Source of the DNA: Rhizobium sp. Q54
Lineage (GTDB): Bacteria; Pseudomonadota; Alphaproteobacteria; Micropepsales; Micropepsaceae
Assembly (NCBI GenBank): GCA_945882615.1
Contig: CAMCWK010000005.1
Coordinates: 82,166 to 146,165, forward strand
Length of the DNA stretch: 64,000 nucleotides
Direction of reading: 5' to 3'
Shown here: piece after piece, positions 33,847-42,667 of the stretch
Numbering within the stretch: position 1 is the stretch's first letter
Layout of the letters: each line of letters starts with the position of its first letter
Program-made: the position numbers and the translations under genes
Notes under the pieces: model-generated
What the model saw: the letters and a program-made list of their open reading frames with translations, nothing else
What the model was told of the DNA's origin: nothing
The model's database searches: none

Positions 33847-34973
33847 GACAGGCTCGGTCCGCGCTGATTGCTGTCCTGCTGTGCGCCGCGCCCGCGGCGG
33901 CGCAGGAAAAGCCGCTGAAGATCATGGTGGTGGATGTCGAGGGCGGCGCCGCCACTTTGTTCCTGACGCCGGAAGGCCAATCGCTGCTGATCGACACCGG
34001 CTGGCCGGCGGGGGCGGGTCAGATGCCGTCGCCGGACGGCTCGAAGGATTCCGCTGACCGGATCGTGATGGCGGCGAAAAAGCTGGGTATCCGGAAAATC
34101 GACTATGTGCTGGTGACCCATTATCACGACGACCATTCCGGCGGCGCGGCGGCGCTGGCGAAGAAGATTCCGGTCGGCACCTTCATCGACCATGGTCCCA
34201 ATGGCGACCCTTTGCGCCCCGGCACGGCGCCCGAGCGGGTGATCAACTCCGCGGCCGGGCAGTATCAGGTTTATCAGGAGACGGTGGAGGGCCATCAGCG
34301 CATCATTGCCAAGGCGGGCGATGTGATTAAAATCGGCGCGCTGACCAACATCATCGTTGCCAGCGATGCGAAGGTGATCGACAAACCGCTGCCGGGCGCG
34401 GGCGCTGTCAACCTGAACTGCTATAATACTCCGCCCCGGGATATCGACGAGAATGTCAACGAGAACACCCGCTCGGTGGCGTCGCTGCTGCGGTTCGGCA
34501 ATGTGAGCATCGCGCAGTTCGGCGATCTCAGCTGGGACATAGAGTATCAGCTCGCCTGTCCCATCGACCGGCTGGGCAAGGTCAATCTTTTGATCGTGAC
34601 TCAGCACGGCTCGGCCAATGTTTCCAACAATGCGGCGCACATCGCCGCCATGGCGCCCGATGTCGCGATCATGCCCAATGGCGGCAAGAAGGGCGGCGAT
34701 CCGGATGTCATCAAGACGGTGACGGCGCAGGAAAGCGTGCAGGGGTTCTGGCGGCTGCACGAGTCTTATAAATTCCCCGAACTCAGTGGCGATCAGAATT
34801 TCATCGCCAATCTCAACCCGCCGCAGACCGAGATCGACAAGGTGGCGCAAAAGCCGTGGGAAGCGCCGCCTGACATGGGCCATGGCCTCATGGCCGAGGT
34901 CTGGAAGTCGGGCCGCATCACTGTCACCAACCTGCGCAACGGCTTTAGCCGAACATATCAATCGAGAAACTAA
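33843..34973 (+). CDS. Secreted metallo-beta-lactamase-fold hydrolase, second of tandem pair
   Basis: 376 residues from GTG 33843 with a signal peptide (ARSALIAVLLCAAPAAAQ). The MBL motif is HYHDDH (His93, His95, Asp97, His98); DVEGGAATLFLTPEGQSLLIDTG and GNVSIAQFGDLSWD parallel the upstream gene. It has an extra region before the common C-terminal NGFSRTYQ. GTGA overlap with the first copy implies coupled translation and perhaps a common complex or complementary substrates. Function unknown. Confidence 0.85.
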   Translation: MRQARSALIAVLLCAAPAAAQEKPLKIMVVDVEGGAATLFLTPEGQSLLIDTGWPAGAGQMPSPDGSKDSADRIVMAAKKLGIRKIDYVLVTHYHDDHSGGAAALAKKIPVGTFIDHGPNGDPLRPGTAPERVINSAAGQYQVYQETVEGHQRIIAKAGDVIKIGALTNIIVASDAKVIDKPLPGAGAVNLNCYNTPPRDIDENVNENTRSVASLLRFGNVSIAQFGDLSWDIEYQLACPIDRLGKVNLLIVTQHGSANVSNNAAHIAAMAPDVAIMPNGGKKGGDPDVIKTVTAQESVQGFWRLHESYKFPELSGDQNFIANLNPPQTEIDKVAQKPWEAPPDMGHGLMAEVWKSGRITVTNLRNGFSRTYQSRN

Positions 34974-34976
34974 GTT

Positions 34977-35112
34977 TGTCATTCCCGGCGAGCATCGCCT
35001 GCACTGCAGGCGATGTGAGGGAAGGGAATCCAGAATTGATCTGCACCGCGTCCGGTTCGCGATGGATTCCCTTCCCCTCGCGCCGCTGCGCGGCACTCGG
35101 CCGGGAATGACA
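34977..35112. repeat. Long intergenic inverted-repeat element
   Basis: Outer 13-base arms TGTCATTCCCGGC (34977-34989) and its complement (35100-35112) enclose inner arms at 35017-35032 and 35063-35079 and a separate perfect 11-bp hairpin (34993-35003 with 35005-35015, one-base spacer, so the loop must borrow stem bases). It fills almost the whole gap between the convergent MBL and DUF952 genes. Similar TCATTCCCGGC palindromes occur as dispersed repeats in alphaproteobacteria (recollection). Confidence 0.75.
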
Positions 35113-35113
35113 G

Positions 35114-35452
35114 TTACATCAGGTCGGGCAGTTCAAAACTCCCATACGCATCGCGGGTGATGGGCCGCGCCCATTTCATCGCGTCGCAGGACAGCGGCGC
35201 ATAGAGATGCGGAAAATCCTCGTTGCGCGACTCCGAGCGTTCCCACTTCAGCGCCGCGCCCAGCGCACCGGCTTCCACAGCCACCAGCATCAGGTCGTCC
35301 TGACCGGCATAGTAAAGCCGCAGCGTTTCGGGCAGCTGCGACGCCGTCGAAAAATGCAAAAAGCCGTCAGCCCGGTCATGCGCCGAGCCGAGATACTCAC
35401 CGCTCTGCGCTTCCCACTCGGCGCGCGGCACGATCTTGAAGATCAGGCTCAC
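35114..35452 (-). CDS. DUF952 family protein
   Basis: 112 residues matching DUF952: IFKIVPRAEWEAQSGEYLGS, DGFLHFSTASQLPETL, YYAGQDDLMLVAVEAGALG and FPHLYAPLSCDAM. The fold is related to ADP-ribosyl/NAD-binding RNA 2'-phosphotransferase-like proteins (recollection); no activity is established. The start overlaps the tldD stop by four bases (35449-35452), so it is probably co-translated with tldD. Confidence 0.85.
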   Translation of the reverse strand: MSLIFKIVPRAEWEAQSGEYLGSAHDRADGFLHFSTASQLPETLRLYYAGQDDLMLVAVEAGALGAALKWERSESRNEDFPHLYAPLSCDAMKWARPITRDAYGSFELPDLM

Positions 35453-36876
35453 GCCGCAGCTGCGGTACCGCCCACCGTCAATCCGTCCAGCCGCAGGGTC
35501 GGCTGGCCGACGCCCACCGGCACGCTCTGGCCGTTCTTGCCGCAGGTGCCGACGCCGGGGTCCAGCTTCAAGTCATTGCCGATCATGCTGACGCGGGTCA
35601 GCGATTCCGGGCCCGAGCCGATCAGGGTGGCGCCCTTGATGGCATGGCCCAGCTTGCCGTCCTCGACCAGATAGGCCTCGGTGCAGCTGAAGACGAACTT
35701 GCCATTGGTGATGTCGACCTGGCCGCCGCCGAAATTGGTGGCGTAGATGCCCTTCTTCACGCTGGCGAGAATTTCCGCCGGGTCCTTGTCGCCGCCCAGC
35801 ATGTAGGTGTTGGTCATGCGCGGCATGACGGGCGCGGCATAAGACTGGCGGCGGCCGTTGCCAGTGGCGGCCACGCCCATCAGCCGGGCATTCTGCCGGT
35901 CCTGCATGTAACCTTTGAGGATGCCGTCCTCGATTAGCACCGTGCGCGTGGTCGGTGTGCCTTCGTCATCGATCGAAAGCGAACCACGGCGTCCGTCGAT
36001 GGTGCCGTCATCCACCACCGTCACACCCGGCGCGGCAACGCGTTCGCCCAGCAGCCCGGCGAATGCGGACGTCTTCTTGCGATTGAAGTCGCCTTCCAGC
36101 CCGTGACCGATCGCTTCGTGCAGCAGGATGCCGGGCCAGCCCGGCCCCAGCACCACCGTCATTTCGCCGGCGGGGGCGGGGATCGAGCTGAGGTTGACCA
36201 GCGCTTGGCGCAAGGCTTCGTCGATCGCGCCTTGCCAGTAATCGGGATCGAGATAGGTCTCATAACCGCTGCGGCCGCCGCCGCCGAAGCTGCCGGATTC
36301 CTGGCGGCCATTTTCTTCCACCACCACCGACACGTTCAGCCGGACGAGGGGGCGGATGTCGGAATAATGCTCGCCGCCGGCGCGGATGATCTCGATGCGC
36401 TGCCACTCGCCCGACAGCGAGGCCGAAACCTGGCGCACCCGGCTGTCCGCACTGCGGGCATAGGCGTTCATCTCTTCCAGCAGCTTCACCTTCTTCTCAA
36501 AGCCCGCCGTCTCCAGCGGATCGATGTCGGTGTAGAGCTTGACGTTGCTGCGGGGCGGGCTGGCCGCGGCGGTGCCGGAATAGCCATGGGCGACCGCGCG
36601 CACCGTTCCGGCGGCCCGGGCGATGGCCTCTTCGGAGATTTCGGATGCATGGGCATAGCCGGTGGCTTCCCCCGCCACCGCCCGAAGGCCAAAGCCCTGG
36701 CTGGTGTCGAACGTGGCGGCTTTCAGCCGGCCATCGTCAAAGGCGAACGATTCGGACTGGCTGTATTCCAGGTACAATTCGCCGTCGTCGGACCCCTTCA
36801 GCGCCTGATCCACGGTCTGCTGGACCCGCCCCCGGTCCATTCCGGTACGGCTGAAGAAGAGATCGTGATCGGCCAT
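35449..36876 (-). CDS. tldD: TldD metalloprotease subunit
   Basis: 475 residues from ATG 36876, which has CGGAG about eight bases upstream; a longer frame to 36966 is unlikely. The zinc motif HEAIGH (253-258) followed by GLEGDFNRKKTSAF is intact. TldD with PmbA/TldE (17769-19118) forms a cytoplasmic heterodimeric protease that degrades unfolded peptides and matures some modified peptides. No microcin-like precursor is seen nearby. The two subunit genes are 16 kb apart. Confidence 0.95.
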   Translation of the reverse strand: MADHDLFFSRTGMDRGRVQQTVDQALKGSDDGELYLEYSQSESFAFDDGRLKAATFDTSQGFGLRAVAGEATGYAHASEISEEAIARAAGTVRAVAHGYSGTAAASPPRSNVKLYTDIDPLETAGFEKKVKLLEEMNAYARSADSRVRQVSASLSGEWQRIEIIRAGGEHYSDIRPLVRLNVSVVVEENGRQESGSFGGGGRSGYETYLDPDYWQGAIDEALRQALVNLSSIPAPAGEMTVVLGPGWPGILLHEAIGHGLEGDFNRKKTSAFAGLLGERVAAPGVTVVDDGTIDGRRGSLSIDDEGTPTTRTVLIEDGILKGYMQDRQNARLMGVAATGNGRRQSYAAPVMPRMTNTYMLGGDKDPAEILASVKKGIYATNFGGGQVDITNGKFVFSCTEAYLVEDGKLGHAIKGATLIGSGPESLTRVSMIGNDLKLDPGVGTCGKNGQSVPVGVGQPTLRLDGLTVGGTAAAA

Positions 36877-37059
36877 GTCTGTCTCCGAAAGCGTGCTGCG
36901 TGGCAAAAAGTCCCGCCAAATCGCGGTTTGCCCTATAGATATCGGGGCTGGCGGCGGTTCCGGCAAGGCGTCCCTTGGGGGTATTATGGCGGGGCCTTGG
37001 CCGGGGGAGACGGCGTGCCATAAGGTCGCAATGACTTTAAGGGCTTAACCCATCTAAAT

Positions 37060-37089
37060 CCCCGCCAAGAATCTGAAAAAGGGGCGGGG
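37060..37089 (+). promoter_or_regulatory. Hairpin in the cytochrome oxidase operon leader
   Basis: Arms CCCCGCC (37060-37066) and GGCGGGG (37083-37089) can pair around a 16-base loop, 33 bases before ctaC. The 246-base region 36877-37122 between divergent tldD and ctaC must hold both promoters; I see no confident -35/-10 pair. Role of the hairpin is unknown. Confidence 0.3.
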
Positions 37090-37122
37090 TATTCCACCGT
37101 CCGGCATTTGCGAGGTCGCATC

Positions 37123-37962
37123 ATGTTTTTGCGGAAATTGGGCATTGGCGCGGCACTGGCCGCTCTTATGGCTTTTGTGGCGGCCTTTGCGGCCCATCCG
37201 GCCATCGCCCAGCCCAAGGAATGGGGGCTGGGTTTCCAGCCGCCCGCCTCGCCGGTGATGGACCAGATCCAGTCTTTCCATAATCTGCTGCTCTGGATCA
37301 TCATCGCCACCTGCCTGTTCGTCCTCGCCCTCTTGGTGTGGATCGTCATCCGCTACCGCGCGAGCGCCAACCCGGTGCCGTCCAAGGTCCATCACAACAC
37401 CCTGCTGGAAGTGGCCTGGACCCTGATCCCGGTCATCATCCTGGTGTTCATCGCGGTGCCGTCCTTCCGCCTGCTGTATTTCCAGGAAACCCTTCCCACA
37501 CCCGATGTGCAGATCAAGGCGGTCGGCAAGCAGTGGTTCTGGTCCTATGAATATCCCGGCTCCGCCGCCGGCTTCACCTTCGACAGCCTGATGCTGTCGG
37601 ACGAGGATGCCGCCAAGGCCGGCAAGCCGCGCCTGCTCGGCGTCGACAATCCCATCTATGTGCCGGTCAACAAGGTAATCGAAGTCGAAACCACCGCCGC
37701 GGACGTCATCCATTCCTTCGCCCTGCCGCAAATGGGCGTGAAGATGGACGGTGTGCCGGGCCGGCTGAACAAGACCTGGTTCAAGGCGACCCGGACCGGC
37801 GTGTTCTACGGCCAGTGTTCCGAACTGTGCGGCTCGCGCCATGCCTTCATGCCGATCGAGCTGCATGTCGTGACCGATGCCGAATATGCCGCCTGGCTGG
37901 CCAAGTCCAAGGCCGAGTTCGCCGCCATTGATAACGGCGCCACCCGCGTCGCGTCGAAATAG
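37123..37962 (+). CDS. ctaC: Cytochrome c oxidase subunit II
   Basis: 279 residues from ATG 37123 with GAGG nearby; a TTG at 37108 is less likely. Signal peptide (to AIAQ30), two transmembrane helices (about 52-77 and 95-117), then the periplasmic cupredoxin domain. CuA ligands are complete: His197, Cys232, Glu234, Cys236, His240, Met243. The aromatic WFW (138-140) for electron entry from cytochrome c is present. No fused cytochrome c domain. First gene of the cox operon. Confidence 0.96.
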   Translation: MFLRKLGIGAALAALMAFVAAFAAHPAIAQPKEWGLGFQPPASPVMDQIQSFHNLLLWIIIATCLFVLALLVWIVIRYRASANPVPSKVHHNTLLEVAWTLIPVIILVFIAVPSFRLLYFQETLPTPDVQIKAVGKQWFWSYEYPGSAAGFTFDSLMLSDEDAAKAGKPRLLGVDNPIYVPVNKVIEVETTAADVIHSFALPQMGVKMDGVPGRLNKTWFKATRTGVFYGQCSELCGSRHAFMPIELHVVTDAEYAAWLAKSKAEFAAIDNGATRVASK

Positions 37963-37973
37963 GAAATAGCGCC

Positions 37974-39590
37974 ATGACCACCACCTTCGACGCCCACAAA
38001 GACGAGAATCACGGCGACCATGCGCACCATCCCACGGGCTGGCGCCGCTACGTCTACTCCACCAACCATAAGGACATCGGCACGATGTACCTTATCTTCG
38101 CGGTGATGGCCGGCGTGATCGGCGGTTTCTTCTCGATGATGATGCGCGCCGAACTGATGTTCCCCGGCCTCCAGGTTTTCCACGACCCGCATGCCTTCAA
38201 CGTGTTCGTCACCGGCCACGGCCTGATCATGGTGTTCTTCATGATCATGCCCGCCATGATCGGCGGATTTGGCAACTGGCTGGTGCCGCTGATGATCGGC
38301 GCGCCGGACATGGCCTTCCCGCGCATGAACAACATCTCCTTCTGGCTGCTGCCCTTCAGCTTCGCGCTGCTGGTGCTGAGCATGTTCGTGGAGGGCGATT
38401 CCGGCGGTATGGGCGTTGGCGGCGGCTGGACCATCTATGCGCCGCTTTCGACCTATGGTTCGCCCGGCCCGGCGATGGATCTGGCGATCTTCTCGCTGCA
38501 CATCGCGGGCGCGTCCTCGATCCTGGGCGCCATCAACTTCATCACCACCATCTTCAACATGCGCGCGCCGGGCATGACCCTGCACAAGATGCCGCTGTTC
38601 GTGTGGTCGATCCTGGTAACCGTGTTCCTGCTGCTTCTGTCGCTGCCGGTTCTGGCGGGCGCCATCACCATGTTGCTCACCGACCGCAACTTCAACACCA
38701 GCTTCTTCAATCCGGCTGGCGGCGGTGACCCGATCCTGTACCAGCATCTGTTCTGGTTCTTCGGCCATCCCGAAGTCTACATCCTGATCCTGCCGGGCTT
38801 CGGCATGATCAGCCATATCATCGGCACCTTCTCCAAGCGTCCGATCTTCGGCTATCTGGGCATGGCCTACGCCATGGTCGCGATTGGCTTCATCGGCTTC
38901 CTGGTCTGGGCGCATCACATGTATACGGTGGGCCTCTCGGTCGACACCAAGGCCTATTTCGTGTTCGCCACCATGGTCATCGCGGTGCCCACCGGCATCA
39001 AGGTGTTCAGCTGGATCGCCACGATGTGGGGCGGTACGATCGAGTTCAAGACCCCCATGCTGTGGGCGATCGGCTTCGTCTTCCTCTTCACCGTGGGCGG
39101 CGTCACCGGCGTGGTGCTGGCCAATGCCGGCGTCGACGTCGTGCTGCAGGACACCTATTATGTGGTGGCGCACTTCCACTACGTGCTGAGCCTGGGCGCG
39201 GTGTTCGCGATCTTTGCCGGCTTCTACTACTGGTTCCCGAAGTTCACCGGCTACATGTACAGCGAACTGCTGGGCAAGCTGCACTTCTGGGTCACCTTTG
39301 TCGGCGTCAACCTGGCCTTCTTCCCGATGCACTTCCTGGGACTGCAGGGCATGCCGCGCCGCTATGTCGACTATCCGGATGCCTTTGCGGGCTGGAATGA
39401 AGTTGCGTCCTACGGCGCCTTCATCGCCGGTTTCGGCGTGCTGATCTTCCTCTTCATGGTCGCCGAAGCGTTCATGAAGAAGCGCAAGGCCGCCGACAAT
39501 CCCTGGGGCGTGGGCGCCACGACCCTGGAATGGACGCTGTCGTCGCCGCCGCCCTTCCACCAGTTCAACGAACTGCCGCGGATCAAATAG
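37974..39590 (+). CDS. ctaD: Cytochrome c oxidase subunit I (aa3-type, A1)
   Basis: 538 residues, 12 helices. Contains the A1-type proton-channel signature [15 protein letters not shown], with the channel Glu and the His-Tyr pair, [11 protein letters not shown] with CuB histidines, and [17 protein letters not shown] with the heme ligands. It reduces O2 to water while pumping protons. Starts 11 bases after ctaC. Confidence 0.97.
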   Translation: MTTTFDAHKDENHGDHAHHPTGWRRYVYSTNHKDIGTMYLIFAVMAGVIGGFFSMMMRAELMFPGLQVFHDPHAFNVFVTGHGLIMVFFMIMPAMIGGFGNWLVPLMIGAPDMAFPRMNNISFWLLPFSFALLVLSMFVEGDSGGMGVGGGWTIYAPLSTYGSPGPAMDLAIFSLHIAGASSILGAINFITTIFNMRAPGMTLHKMPLFVWSILVTVFLLLLSLPVLAGAITMLLTDRNFNTSFFNPAGGGDPILYQHLFWFFGHPEVYILILPGFGMISHIIGTFSKRPIFGYLGMAYAMVAIGFIGFLVWAHHMYTVGLSVDTKAYFVFATMVIAVPTGIKVFSWIATMWGGTIEFKTPMLWAIGFVFLFTVGGVTGVVLANAGVDVVLQDTYYVVAHFHYVLSLGAVFAIFAGFYYWFPKFTGYMYSELLGKLHFWVTFVGVNLAFFPMHFLGLQGMPRRYVDYPDAFAGWNEVASYGAFIAGFGVLIFLFMVAEAFMKKRKAADNPWGVGATTLEWTLSSPPPFHQFNELPRIK

Positions 39591-39593
39591 TCC

Positions 39594-40517
39594 ATGTCGC
39601 TTTCGCTGACCTATCCCCGTGTTACGACCGTCGGCGACTTTCTCGCGCTGCTGAAGCCGCGCGTGATGTCGCTGGTGATCTTCACGGGGCTGGCCGGCAT
39701 CGTGGCCGCGCCGGGCTATCTGCACCCGCTCACCGCCTTCACCGCGCTGCTCTGCATCGCGGTCGCGGCGGGCGCGAGCGGCTGCCTCAACATGGCCTAT
39801 GACAGCGATATCGATGGATTGATGACCCGCACCGCCACGCGCCCCATTCCCATGGGGCATGTGGCGCGCGAAGACGCCCTGACCTTCGGCTGGACCCTGT
39901 CGATCGGCGCCGTCGCCACCATGGGCCTGTTCGTGAACTTCATGGCGGCCGGCCTCTTGGCCTTCACCGTCTTCTTTTATGTCGTGGTCTATACGCTCTG
40001 GCTCAAGCGCCGCACGGCCCAGAACATCGTGATCGGCGGTTTGTCGGGCGCGCTGCCGCCCGCGATCGGCTGGGCCGCGGTGACGGGTGACCTGTCGGCG
40101 GCGCCGCTTGTGCTGGTGGCGATCATCTTCATGTGGACGCCGCCGCATTTCTGGGCCCTGTCGCTGTGGCGCTCGGACGATTATGCCCGCGCCGGCGTGC
40201 CGATGCTGCCGGTGGTGAAGGGCAAGGCCCATACCCGGTTGCAGATTTTGCTCTATACCCTGGTGCTGGTGCCGCTGGGCATGGCGCCCGCCGCGCTGGG
40301 CTTTGCGGGCGCGCTGTATCTGGCCGCGGCCACCAGCATCGGCCTGTGGTTCCTCTGGGCCGCCATTGGCGTGGTCCGCGAGCGTGATGACATCAAGGAA
40401 CCCGCCGCCCGCCGTCTGTTCGGCGTGTCGCTGGTCTACCTGACGGCCCTGTTCGCGGCTCTCATTGCCGAAAAGCTGATTGGGCTTCCGGCACTGTCTC
40501 TTCCTCTGGCGCTATGA
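39594..40517 (+). CDS. ctaB: Protoheme IX farnesyltransferase (heme O synthase)
   Basis: 307 residues, UbiA-superfamily membrane enzyme with [20 protein letters not shown] (first Asp-rich motif) and [20 protein letters not shown] (second). It farnesylates heme b to heme o, which CtaA converts to heme a for subunit I. ctaA is not in this window. Starts three bases after ctaD; its TGA overlaps the next small ORF. Confidence 0.95.
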   Translation: MSLSLTYPRVTTVGDFLALLKPRVMSLVIFTGLAGIVAAPGYLHPLTAFTALLCIAVAAGASGCLNMAYDSDIDGLMTRTATRPIPMGHVAREDALTFGWTLSIGAVATMGLFVNFMAAGLLAFTVFFYVVVYTLWLKRRTAQNIVIGGLSGALPPAIGWAAVTGDLSAAPLVLVAIIFMWTPPHFWALSLWRSDDYARAGVPMLPVVKGKAHTRLQILLYTLVLVPLGMAPAALGFAGALYLAAATSIGLWFLWAAIGVVRERDDIKEPAARRLFGVSLVYLTALFAALIAEKLIGLPALSLPLAL

Positions 40518-40645
40518 AGGACGAAGAGCAATGGATTCGGGAACGCCGCAAACGCAATATCGCCCTGGCGCTGATGCTGGCCGGGGTCGCCGTGTTGTTT
40601 TTTCTGATGTCGATCGTGCAGTGGCGCGAACATTCCGGCCAATAA
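40514..40645 (+). CDS. 43-residue single-helix protein, CoxF-like
   Basis: Reads [20 protein letters not shown] followed by a hydrophobic helix and ends QWREHSGQ. The charged N-terminus and one transmembrane helix match the small CoxF-type proteins encoded between ctaB and ctaG/ctaE in many alphaproteobacteria. It overlaps ctaB by four bases (ATGA, 40514-40517) and stops 13 bases before ctaE, strongly suggesting translation. Probably an oxidase assembly or accessory subunit; function inferred from place only. Short enough to be missed by automatic calling. Confidence 0.8.
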   Translation: MKDEEQWIRERRKRNIALALMLAGVAVLFFLMSIVQWREHSGQ

Positions 40646-40658
40646 AGGGGCTTTGATC

Positions 40659-41570
40659 ATGAGCAGCGATGTGAAGCACGATTACCATCTGGTCGATCCC
40701 AGCCCCTGGCCGGTGGTCGGTTCGATTGGCGCTTTCGTCATGATGGTCGGGGCCGTGTTCTGGATGCACGCCGACTACACCCGCTTCTGGGGCCTGCCGG
40801 TCAACGGCACGCCGTGGATCTTCATGGTCGGGTTGGGCATCGTACTCTACACCATGCTCGGCTGGTGGCGCGACGTGATCAAGGAATCGGTCGTGCTGGG
40901 CAATCACACCCCGGTGGTGAAGCTGCATCTGCGCTACGGCATGCTGCTGTTCATCGCCTCGGAAGTGATGTTCTTCGTCGCCTGGTTCTGGGCCTATTTC
41001 AACACCGCCATCTTCCATGCCGACGTGTCGGTCGCCTCCTGGCCGCCCGCCGGCATCGTCACCCTGGATCCCTGGCACCTGCCGCTGCTGAACACGCTGA
41101 TCCTGCTCACCTCGGGCACCACCGTGACCTGGGCGCACCACGCCATCCAGACCGGTGACAAGAAGGGTGCGGTACAGGGCCTGGCCCTGACCGTGATCCT
41201 GGGCCTCTGCTTCACCGCGATACAGGCGTATGAGTATATCCACGCGCCCTTCACCTTCGGCTTCAACGGCGGTTTGGCGCTGGAGCCCTTCACCCAGGCC
41301 AGCCATGCGGCGCTGACCAGCGGCGTCGGCAATATGGGCGCCATCTATGGCTCGAACTTCTTCATGGCCACCGGTTTTCACGGCTTCCATGTCATCGTCG
41401 GTACCATCTTCCTGATCGTCTGCCTGTTCCGCGCCATGGCCGGCCACTTCACCCCGGCCCGTCACTTCGGCTTCGAGGCGGCGGCCTGGTACTGGCACTT
41501 CGTGGACGTGGTGTGGTTGTTCCTCTTCGCAGCCATCTATGTGTGGGGCGCTGGCGCGGTTACCCACTGA
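40659..41570 (+). CDS. ctaE: Cytochrome c oxidase subunit III
   Basis: 303 residues from ATG 40659 with AAGGGG ahead. Seven helices; hallmarks [26 protein letters not shown] with the lipid-binding Trp/Glu region, WPPAG, and [14 protein letters not shown] and [17 protein letters not shown]. It stabilises subunit I and proton uptake. In the usual order ctaG (cox11) would precede it; here only 13 bases separate it from the small ORF. Confidence 0.96.
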   Translation: MSSDVKHDYHLVDPSPWPVVGSIGAFVMMVGAVFWMHADYTRFWGLPVNGTPWIFMVGLGIVLYTMLGWWRDVIKESVVLGNHTPVVKLHLRYGMLLFIASEVMFFVAWFWAYFNTAIFHADVSVASWPPAGIVTLDPWHLPLLNTLILLTSGTTVTWAHHAIQTGDKKGAVQGLALTVILGLCFTAIQAYEYIHAPFTFGFNGGLALEPFTQASHAALTSGVGNMGAIYGSNFFMATGFHGFHVIVGTIFLIVCLFRAMAGHFTPARHFGFEAAAWYWHFVDVVWLFLFAAIYVWGAGAVTH

Positions 41571-41923
41571 CCCGCACCGCTACAGTCAAAGCCATACTCT
41601 TCGGCCTCTGTCCGCGTTGCGGGCAGGGGCCGTTGTTTGACGGCTATATATCGCTCAAGAAGCAATGCCCGGCCTGCGCGCTGGATTACGCCATGTTCGA
41701 TGCGGGCGACGGCCCGGCCGTGTTCGGCATCCTGATCGTCGGCGCCATCGTCTGCGGGTTGGCGCTGTATGTGGAGTTCAGCTTCCTGCCGCCCTTGTGG
41801 GTCCATGCCGTGCTGTGGATTCCGCTGATCTGCCTTCTGACCGCGATTTTCCTCAGACTGTCCAAATCGGCATTGCTGGTGCTGCAATACAAACACAAGG
41901 CGGGCGAGGGGCGGATGGAATGA
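41543..41923 (+). CDS. DUF983 membrane protein of the cox cluster
   Basis: Core matches DUF983: [16 protein letters not shown], a second CPAC pair (QCPACALDY), [19 protein letters not shown] and two hydrophobic helices. The two CxxC motifs may bind a metal. No ATG fits; the GTG at 41543 (126 aa, 28-base overlap with ctaE) gives a family-like N-terminus, while a CTG at 41567 or GTG at 41513 are alternatives. The end overlaps surf1 by four bases (ATGA). Function unknown but constantly linked to oxidase genes. Confidence 0.8.
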   Translation: MGRWRGYPLTRTATVKAILFGLCPRCGQGPLFDGYISLKKQCPACALDYAMFDAGDGPAVFGILIVGAIVCGLALYVEFSFLPPLWVHAVLWIPLICLLTAIFLRLSKSALLVLQYKHKAGEGRME

Positions 41924-42627
41924 CCTTCCGTCCCTATCCCGGCTTCACCATCGCCACCCTCATTCTGCTCGCCATCCTGTGCGGACTGGGCTTCTGGCAG
42001 CTGGAGCGGCTTTCCTGGAAACTGGGACTGATCGCCAGGGTAAACGCCAACATGTCGGCCGCGCCGCTCTCGCTGGATACCGTGTTGGCGATGCCGGGCG
42101 ACGAAGCGCAGTATCGCCGGGTCACGCTGCGCGGGACATTCGATCACGGCAAAGAGGCCTATGCCTTCGCCACCACGGGCGGGGCTCCCGTCTATCATGT
42201 GCTGACGCCCTTTCGCACCGAGGATGGACGGGTGCTGATGGTGGACCGGGGTGAGATTCCCAGGGAAAAGCTGGACCCCAAAAGCCGCGCGGCGGGCAAT
42301 GTCGCAGGCCCCACCCAGGTGACCGGGGTGTGGCGTACGCCCGATCCGCCCAGCGGCTTTACCCCGCCGCCTGATCTTGGCCATCGCATCTGGTATGCCC
42401 GCGATGTCGCCGCCATGGCCGGGCCGGGCGTGCAGCTGGCCGCGCCGGTGGTGGTCGAGGCCGACGCGACCGCCAATTCCGGCGGCTGGCCCAAAGGCGG
42501 GCATACGGTGGTCAGTTTCCGCAACCAGCATCTGGGCTATGCCGTCACCTGGTTTGCCCTGGCCGCTGTCCTGCTATGTATCTGGCTGGCCTTTCATATT
42601 TCCAGGGGCCGGATCCGCCTTAAATAG
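41920..42627 (+). CDS. surf1: SURF1-family cytochrome oxidase assembly protein
   Basis: 235 residues from ATG 41920. Typical topology: N-terminal helix (FTIATLILLAILCGLGFWQL, with the conserved GFWQL), a periplasmic domain with VDRGEIPREK and YARDVAAMA, and a C-terminal helix (WFALAAVLLCIWLAFHI). Surf1 assists heme a insertion into subunit I. GYAVTWF before the second helix is the usual signature. Confidence 0.92.
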   Translation: MTFRPYPGFTIATLILLAILCGLGFWQLERLSWKLGLIARVNANMSAAPLSLDTVLAMPGDEAQYRRVTLRGTFDHGKEAYAFATTGGAPVYHVLTPFRTEDGRVLMVDRGEIPREKLDPKSRAAGNVAGPTQVTGVWRTPDPPSGFTPPPDLGHRIWYARDVAAMAGPGVQLAAPVVVEADATANSGGWPKGGHTVVSFRNQHLGYAVTWFALAAVLLCIWLAFHISRGRIRLK

Positions 42628-42667
42628 GTGGTTTGAGGCGGATTCCCGCCCTATAACCCCCGCTGCC

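Noticed and set aside
37806..40232. 808-codon open frame on the minus strand across ctaC-ctaD-ctaB
   Set aside because: Antisense to three certain cox genes; its product is His/Asp/Glu/Arg-rich low-complexity sequence typical of GC-rich reverse frames.
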